Shown here piece after piece: positions 57,847 to 64,000 of a stretch of DNA of 64,000 nt; position 1 is the stretch's first letter, and each line of letters starts with the position of its first letter. Below the pieces are notes generated by a model. The model saw only the letters and a program-made list of their open reading frames with translations, did not search any database and was not told where the DNA came from. A program made the position numbers and the translations under genes. This DNA comes from Fomitopsis serialis (lineage: Eukaryota > Basidiomycota > Agaricomycetes > Polyporales > Fomitopsidaceae): the NCBI RefSeq assembly GCF_022376445.1, contig NW_025955059.1, positions 62,001 through 126,000 of the forward strand, read 5' to 3'.

Positions 57847-58501
57847 GCTGATAGCGCGTTGATGTTTCTGGGGTCGAGTATGCGCTACACACAGGGGGAT
57901 CGTTGAAGACCTGCAGGCTGGACGAGGGACAGGGGGCAGCAGACTGAGAGCGGACGAGTGGCACATCGTGCCTGGCTTTTATGGCTAGAGGCATGATAGA
58001 GCGAGCGAAGGACAAAGAGACAAAGAGTGCAATTGACGGCCTTTGACGACGTGCTTTGTCCCGTCTGCTCGCCCGCTGCAAGGGCAAAGCGTGATCTGAG
58101 ATGGTTCCTCCGCGTGCAAGATCGGCGATCGAGGACAAAGCAACGGAGTGGCTCACCGTCACTGGCCGCCACTTATCCATCTGCCCCGCCACTCACCCAT
58201 GCTGTCCTAACGGCCCTTCGACGCGTGTATCAGCTCGGAATCAACCACGACGGAAGCAAAACAGACGGCCCACCGGGACGTCGGAGGGACATAGCGACTC
58301 GGCCATGACCCGGTGACGCCGATCTCGTGCTGGGACCGTTCGGCGTTGCCAGTGGCGCACTCTAGAAGGAAAATAAGCATTGTGTTGTGTATACTTAGGG
58401 ACGTTCTTCGCGTCCGACCGAAAAAAAAGAAGCAGCCATCAATTGTCAAAGAGAGCTTGGACGCAAGCAGAGGGTACAGAGGTATGCCCAACCTGAGGAA
58501 T
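57847..58501. other. Intergenic between VPS11 and C2H2 gene
   Basis: About 650 bp, between the VPS11 stop and the presumed C2H2 start (same strand). No gene was seen; it should include the C2H2 promoter. Confidence 0.35.
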
Positions 58502-61500
58502 CTACGCGCTGACATCCTCAAGTCTCGCAGCGTTGAGCGATCCTCGCCCAAAGCCTGCTGCAAGCGCAGAAAACCCACCCTCCCGAACCTCCTGCAGGAA
58601 CAAGTCGTGCTGATCCGCCAACCGCTCATTGTTTCGTCTGATCTCCTTGATAATACCATGCGAACGGGCGCAGTTGGGACACTCGGTCTCGTGCTCGCCC
58701 AAACATCTACGGCACATAACGCGAACGTGGGTGAGCAAAATGCATGGAAGATACGGTCGCCGAAATCAGCGACAACGAGTGCGGCCCAGAGCTGAGGAAC
58801 GTACCGTTGGTGGTAGCTGTGGTTGCACATGAAGTGCACGCTTGGAAGATCGAGCTGGCCTTGACACGCAGAACATTGAGTGACGTGGAATACCCGAGGA
58901 TGATCAGGGTCAGATAGCTCCTCGACTTGTCGCAACTTGACTTGGGTCTCTGCGCGGTATGAGTCGATAAGCTGCTGATCCTATACCAGGTTTGAGTATC
59001 AGAATAGAGCCCTTAATATTGACTGCGAAGACTCACCGTTCGCACCTCCTCTTGCCCTTGCCTGATTCTCGCCATCAGCCAGTCCTTAACCAGACCCACG
59101 CTCGTCACACCGTTCCGACTGAGTACCTGCACGACGCTTAAGGGCTGCATGATGTTATTTTCTTCGACGACCTTCAACACGCGCTGCAAGTCCTCCGTAT
59201 GACGCGAGAGCAGTTCTGGTGACGACGTCAGGAAGCGGAGTACCAGCGGATATAGCCCAGGATGTTCATCGCCATAATTGTCGAGCGCCCGTACAATCTC
59301 GGCAGAGGCTTCGGGTCGCCATTGCGGTGTGCCTCCATCCAGTGACGGACGATATCTTCATGCATGCCCGCCCGCTCCCACAGAAGAACCAGTCCGGGGG
59401 CAAATGAGCGCGTTGAACAAAGGATCAGAGCATGAGTCGGATCGTAAGGGATGTCCGTGCTGCGTAGAACACGTAGCGCTTTTTCAACGTCGTCCGTATG
59501 ACCCAGGTACAGTTCAAGCAGAGTGTTCCAAACCGCGATCTGGTCCTGGTTTTCAAGAACCTCGTCGGCGTTTGGGTCGGCTTCGACCGACTGGGGCGCG
59601 ACGCTGACGTCCACGCTCTGCCCCCAACGTTTGAGCGCCACGGCTTCAAGAAAACGCACGAAGTGGTCTCTGTGGTCTATAAAGTGGGCAAAGTAGAGCC
59701 GTGGCGAAGGACGCTTGACTCCGTCTGATCGCGTCTTTGCAACAGATAGTACCGTAGGCGTCGCAGGAGGAGGGGTGGACGCTCTCGATGTCTCGGGAGC
59801 AGAGTCGCGTCCAGATATCACTGCAGGCCTAGCAGTCATAGTAGAAGCAGACGACGGCGGCACATTCTCTGAAGCCTGCGCTGGTGTCGCTGAACGGTTC
59901 AGAGCGAGGTAGGAGAGATATGAAGGTCCGTTGCTACTGGCTTGGCGAATCGGGGTCGCACGCTCCTCGTCTTCGTCGAACCTGAGTGGGACAAGACTGG
60001 TACAGATGTCAATCAGTAGTTGTGTCGTCTCCTCCGGTAAATTGTTGAGCATAGCGCGGCCGTATCGAGCAAGGTTTGCCTCCGCCTACGAGACGTATCG
60101 GTGAGTGGGTGCTGCTTGTTTGGACATAAACACGTACAGCCTCGGTCCCTAGCTTCCTTAGATACAAGAGAGCATCCTTGTGTTTCCCTGCGTCCTCGAT
60201 CTGGATTCGAAGGTAGTCCTCATGCCGTTCGTACTTCTTCGCTAGGTATGACGCGTGCTCGAAATAGCCCGCTTGGCGGCAAACACGAATAGCAGTGTCT
60301 AGATCGAACGGCAGCTCGTCCGTCTCACGAGACGCTTCACGCTTGATGAAGCTATCTAGCCTGGATACGTCTTTCAGCTTAGTGTACGTATTCAGCAGGA
60401 GCGTTGTATGGTCCGCATTGGCCCGTCCCTGCGCGTGCAGCTCTTGTAGATACGTGACGAGATTGTGTATTCGCTGGGCATCGAGGAACTGCATGAATGT
60501 CAACAGTTTAGCTGCCACGAGCAACGGCTGTACGTATCTAACTCACCTTCCGAATGACATAGCTCGCCTGGACGTGGCCGATCGTTTTGATGAACTGTTG
60601 CATCGCACCGTCGTAGTCGCCCTTGGTATACAGATGGTCACCGTATTGTCGGTGGATCTCCGCGACGCTCGCCTCGTCGAGCTGCTGACTCTTCGCTAAA
60701 TTCAGAGCAGTGGGGTACAGACCTTTGCGGTACAGCATGTCCAGCTTGACGGGCGTAGGCTTCTCTTCCAAACAAGATAACTACGGGAATTCAGCAAGCC
60801 GAACCGATCCAGCGCGGAGGCAATTGAACTCACCACTCCATCGTTGGACAGGACGAAGATCTTGTCGAAGGCGAAGATGGCCTCTCGTACGCCTTCGTTG
60901 AACGTACCGCTGTAGGCGACGAATTTGTTCTCGAGATCAAATACAGCAACTTTCGTGATATCCGCATTGGCAGAGGAGTTCGCTCTGGCGGCGAAGTTGC
61001 GTACCGTCGCCGAAGCAGACGTCACAGTTGGAATGATAGGAGGGGATACAATGACGAGGTAGTTCCGGTGCGTGTGGATAGAAGCCTTGGGACCTGTGAA
61101 TGTCCATAAGCATCAACCATCGCGAGGAGCCGGACAGACCAACCTTCATACGCATAAGACGATCCGCGACTATCCGTACCACAGACGTAGATCGCTTCGT
61201 CCTTAGCCACCACCATGTTTTTGGCGTGTCGATCCATCGTAGCGCAGCCCAGCCCACAGCCAGCCTCGCTCACAACAGTCGGGGCTGCGCCGCTACCCTT
61301 ACCCGATGCCTGATAAGCAAGCACGCGATTGAGAGTGACGATAAGAGGTAGACGTTCTGCGTCTCCTCGTCGGGCTCGCGGAAGCCGAGACCTGTAACAG
61401 GCTCGGCTGGAGATTCGTGTACTGTGCGTGGCTTGGGTAGTGCCGTGAGCGAAGTGGAGCCAGAGAAGATCGACTGGTCGAGGTGCCGGTAGAGTAGAAC

Positions 61501-62190
61501 TGTCCCGTCAGCGAGGCCGACAGCGAGATAGGACAGATTGGCTGTAACAGCCATTGTTGACACCTAGTCAGGATGGTTATTGCAGGGCCAGCAGGTACAG
61601 CTTGGGCGACTTACAGGATGAGGTCGGCTGCCGCTCTGGAGCTTTATCGACCGCAACAACACCGGGGTCCCGGTCTTCTTGTCCATCACTTCGAGGTTCC
61701 ATACCTTCAAGACAGGGTGTCTGGCAGAGTCTTCCTCCTATGCGTACGTTAGCATGTCGATAATGAGGGATGAGACGGAGTGACGAACCCCCAAGGTGAC
61801 CAGGATGCCCTTCCGCTCAACCATATGTGTCACGCGCCCGCCAGTGTGTGCTATCCAGCTAGTCGTAATTTCGAACTCGCGATTGAGGCTGTAGATGCTT
61901 CCATGAATATCCGCTACCAAAGGTCCGACCGAGGATGCGGCGACAGTCGATATCTCTGGTGTTTTCTGCGCAGACATGGTTTAGGCTACAGGGGATACGG
62001 GCAGACGCACCACACACCTTGAAGATCTCGGGCGTGCTGGCCAGGTCGTGAACGTCCTTCACAGGGACCACGTCGAAGAACGTGAATGCCTCCACTAGAA
62101 GCGGGCTTCTGATCATTCCTGGCAATGCTACGGAATCAGATCGCATGTACTCACTGCGGGCGCTGACAGTATAGCAGTGGGCGCGGCCAT
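58502..62190 (-). CDS. VPS11: Vacuolar protein sorting protein 11 (HOPS/CORVET subunit)
   Basis: Many short introns; the coding segments run in order on the minus strand. An N-terminal beta-propeller comes first (FTFFDVVPVKDVHDL, VADIHGSIYSLNREFE, SYLAVGLADGTVLLYRHLDQS, DEAIYVCGTDSRGSSYAYEG). Clathrin-repeat helices follow (KLDMLYRKGLYPTALNLAKS, QRIHNLVTYLQELHAQG, FDLDTAIRVCRQAGYFEHASYL), then a Ser/Pro-rich insert near 59.75-59.98 kb. A C-terminal RING-like finger (CSACQGQLDLPSVHFMCNHSYH, CLGEHETECPNC) closes it. Vps11 is a core subunit shared by the HOPS and CORVET tethering complexes on vacuole and endosome membranes. The start at 62190 (MAAPTAIL) is tentative: the first intron does not join in phase, so a base may be missing or the donor misread. 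The stop is at 58502. Confidence 0.88.
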
Positions 62191-62700
62191 GATGGTCCGC
62201 TAAATACGTCTCAGGGAGCACGTTCCTCTCCGCTTTTCTGACTTTAGCTCCCGGAGAGTTTGACAAATGCCTTGTATACGATGTTGCAAGCGGGTTTGAG
62301 AGGATGGAGAAGACGAGAGCTGAATCCCTTGGCAGACGATGGCAAAACAAGAGAGTAGCAAGTGAAGATAGCCTAGGACAGTCCACGTTCGGCTGGCTCG
62401 AGATGTGGGACGACGACCGCCGCTACTTCTGCATCGTGCATGCGAACGCGCCCACCGCGTCGGCGATTCGTCGCGCAGTTGAAACCCCGCTGTAGGCTAC
62501 ATTTGCATTGCTTAGAGTTGTCCACTGATGCCGGCCCAAACGGGAAAGTAGGAAACCCCGAGCGCAAAGTGAGGACCGAGTTGGCCCGACGCGAGCAAGC
62601 CTCTCCTTCCTCTCGTCCACATCGTCTGGTGTGTCCTTCTTCCATTCCCTCGTCTACTTCACACAGCTCATACCGTTTTCTGCAAAGACTAGATCCCAAC
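62191..62700. promoter_or_regulatory. Divergent region VPS11 / ATP18
   Basis: About 510 bp between divergent starts. A CT-rich stretch precedes the ATP18 ATG (CTCTCCTTCCTCTCG near 62.60 kb). No TATA box stands out. Confidence 0.35.
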
Positions 62701-62999
62701 ATGAGCTTCCTGGGTCTCCGCAAGTGGCCGACTCCTGCATGTTTGCCCGTTTGCATCCAACTCTATCTGTCTAACTCGTCCGCGCTCTAGGTCGCCAAGC
62801 CCATGTGGCCCTTCGTCGCCGCTGGCGCACTCACTTTCTTCCTCGTCTCGAAGGCGCAGGACATGGGTGTCAAGTGTATGTCTGTCTCCTTGTCCCTGCT
62901 ACGTATCGCTCAAGTCATGCAATGCCCGCAGCCGAGACGTGGCGCAACGACCCGCGCAACCCATATGCTGCGCAAATCGCAAAGGAGGCTCATCATTAG
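62701..62999 (+). CDS. ATP18: Mitochondrial ATP synthase subunit j (i/j)
   Basis: Three exons: 62701-62736, 62791-62875 and 62932-62999, giving 62 residues. MSFLGLRKWPTP-VAKPMWPF starts the protein, a single membrane helix (VAAGALTFFLVSKAQD) follows, and the tail is WRNDPRNPYAAQIAKEAHH. This matches fungal ATP18 in length and motif order. Subunit j sits in the membrane part of F1Fo ATP synthase and contributes to dimer formation. The first intron (62737-62790) has a GC donor (CCT|GCATGT) instead of GT, needed to keep the frame; the second (62876-62931) is GT-AG. Confidence 0.88.
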
Positions 63000-63738
63000 G
63001 ACGTATCCGCAGATGGAGTTGTAGAGCAGTTCCTGATTTCATGCATGTGCCGTATCATTCCCTTCCCGTTTGAGCCGTCCGCCATGGAACAGCGACTTGA
63101 CGTTCAGCATCCCGCGACTTTCGGAAACCTGACGCCGCCTTTCCGTGAACAAGGCGTATGCTGTTATTGCACATCATGACTCTCGGTCGTGTCATCGATG
63201 TATGTGCTCTCAATGTGTCCTCCGTCTTTTACCCGTACTTCCTCACCTACTGCTCATGCGGTTTACCTGCAGATCAGGCTATGCGGTGCCGTATCTTCAA
63301 TTTCTCAACGATGTGCAAACTGCGGGTGAGTTCGACGCTGTGCATGCTCGGGGACGCAGGCTATCGCCCCCTGTCTCGCATCTGAGTTCTGTCGCTTGTG
63401 CGCCCGATATGTGGCCTTAGGACACTGGCGGTAGATTCAAATCGGTCGTGACTCGATGCTGCGCTAGTTAGCAGCATGATAGTTGATCCTCGCTGCGTCC
63501 AGTTGGACAGCGGCAGCGGTGGGTACGTCAGCTGGCGGCTTTTCCAGTCATACCGATCCATGCAGAGGGAGTACGTGGGCTGTTGCACTGTACTTCCGTG
63601 TGCCCGTCGACACGACATCGCTACTGCGCTAGGCGTTCCGGTCTCCCGGGAGCTCGTATTTAAAGACGACCTATGTGCTCTCGGTATCGTATGTAACAAA
63701 TTCCCGTCGTCACCTCTTTACTTGTCTAGCCTCCCACA
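63000..63738. other. Intergenic region before the SDR-like gene
   Basis: About 740 bp. Small open frames have no motif. It includes the 3' UTR of ATP18 and the promoter of the next gene. Confidence 0.4.
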
Positions 63739-64000
63739 ATGAATGTCTTCTCCATCGGTGCATCCCGCAACATCGGCTATCATGCAGCGCGTCGACTGCT
63801 TGGTAAGTTTATTCACCTTTCCGTTTCATCCTTCAGTGATTAGTTTCAATGTTGTGCCCGTCACAGCCAAAGGCGCTACAGTGACGTTCCTCTTGCGCTC
63901 GACCTCTGTCTTCGACAACAACCAGGAAATTCAGGCTCACATCCGTGCCGGAACCGCACGCCTCGTCAAGGGCGATGCCTTGAAGGCAGAAGATGTCAAG
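63739..64000 (+). CDS. NAD(P)-binding Rossmann protein (SDR/NmrA-like), partial
   Basis: Exon 1 63739-63802 and exon 2 from 63867 to the window edge, with a 64-bp GT-AG intron. MNVFSIGASRNIGYHAARRLLAKGATVTFLLRS shows a beta-alpha-beta start with GASxxIG, the NAD(P)-binding glycine motif of extended/atypical short-chain dehydrogenases and NmrA-like proteins. It continues VKGDALKAEDV beyond the edge. Substrate unknown. Confidence 0.75.

Overview
The window looks like nuclear DNA of a basidiomycete fungus, probably a mushroom-forming or wood-decay agaricomycete. Genes carry many short (46-75 bp) GT-AG introns, the sequence is GC-rich, and it holds typical fungal single-copy genes: a Skn7-type HSF/response-regulator factor, VPS11, ADE12, ATP18, a dehydrodolichyl-diphosphate synthase and a BuGZ/ZNF207-type zinc-finger protein. 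No bacterial operons, rRNA, tRNA or CRISPR arrays were seen.

Positions 1-32,400 form an accessory, duplication-rich locus. Its core is a family of GTPases that resemble immunity-related GTPases (IRG/IIGP family). Each has an N-terminal coiled coil, a G domain with a GxxGSGK[ST]S P-loop, an AAPTG-[IV]-[IV]-ETT switch and a DVPGAGT G3, then an acidic linker and a short C-terminal tail. Four classes can be told apart: A (3048-4211), B, C and D. B-C-D is a repeat unit present three times: B/C/D at 4671-10190, B'/C'/D' at 11178-16027 in direct orientation, and D''/C''/B'' at 25616-30760 inverted. A, C, D, C' and D' have intact reading frames. B has a nonsense codon, B' lost its 5' half at the tandem-duplication junction, C'' lost G1-G3 in frame, D'' lost its start codon and 11 bp, and B'' is frameshifted near its end. 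A beta-lactamase-like serine hydrolase flanks the array on the left (236-2382), and a decayed copy fused to a GTPase tail flanks it on the right (31301-32125), so the locus is a large imperfect palindrome. The spacer between the arms (16-25 kb) holds a ZNF207-like gene, an alpha/beta-hydrolase gene, a hypothetical gene, a GTPase relic and a transporter-like relic.

Positions 32,400-64,000 look like ordinary core genome. In order: a basic-region nuclear protein, a mucin-like single-pass membrane protein, a SWIM+RING ubiquitin-ligase-like gene divergent from a RER2-type cis-prenyltransferase, SKN7, about 2.4 kb of GC-rich DNA with a duplicated CCAAT module, a hydrolase relic, a UBP2-like gene without catalytic domain, a poorly readable 4.3-kb stretch, ADE12, a C2H2 zinc-finger gene, VPS11, ATP18 and the start of an SDR/NmrA-like oxidoreductase.

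The most interesting system is the GTPase array. Classes A, B and D start with MGxxxS (predicted N-myristoylation); class C starts with a hydrophobic or amphipathic helix instead. One gene of each of B, C and D per unit, conserved class-specific promoters and 5'-UTR introns, patchy gene conversion and heavy pseudogenisation fit a fast-evolving membrane-targeted defence or self-recognition locus. That role is inference. Several conserved genes (ADE12, SKN7, the C2H2 gene, the basic-region gene) carry apparent single-base deletions in G/C runs, so some frameshifts here may be sequencing errors; nonsense, start-loss and large-deletion lesions are harder to dismiss that way.
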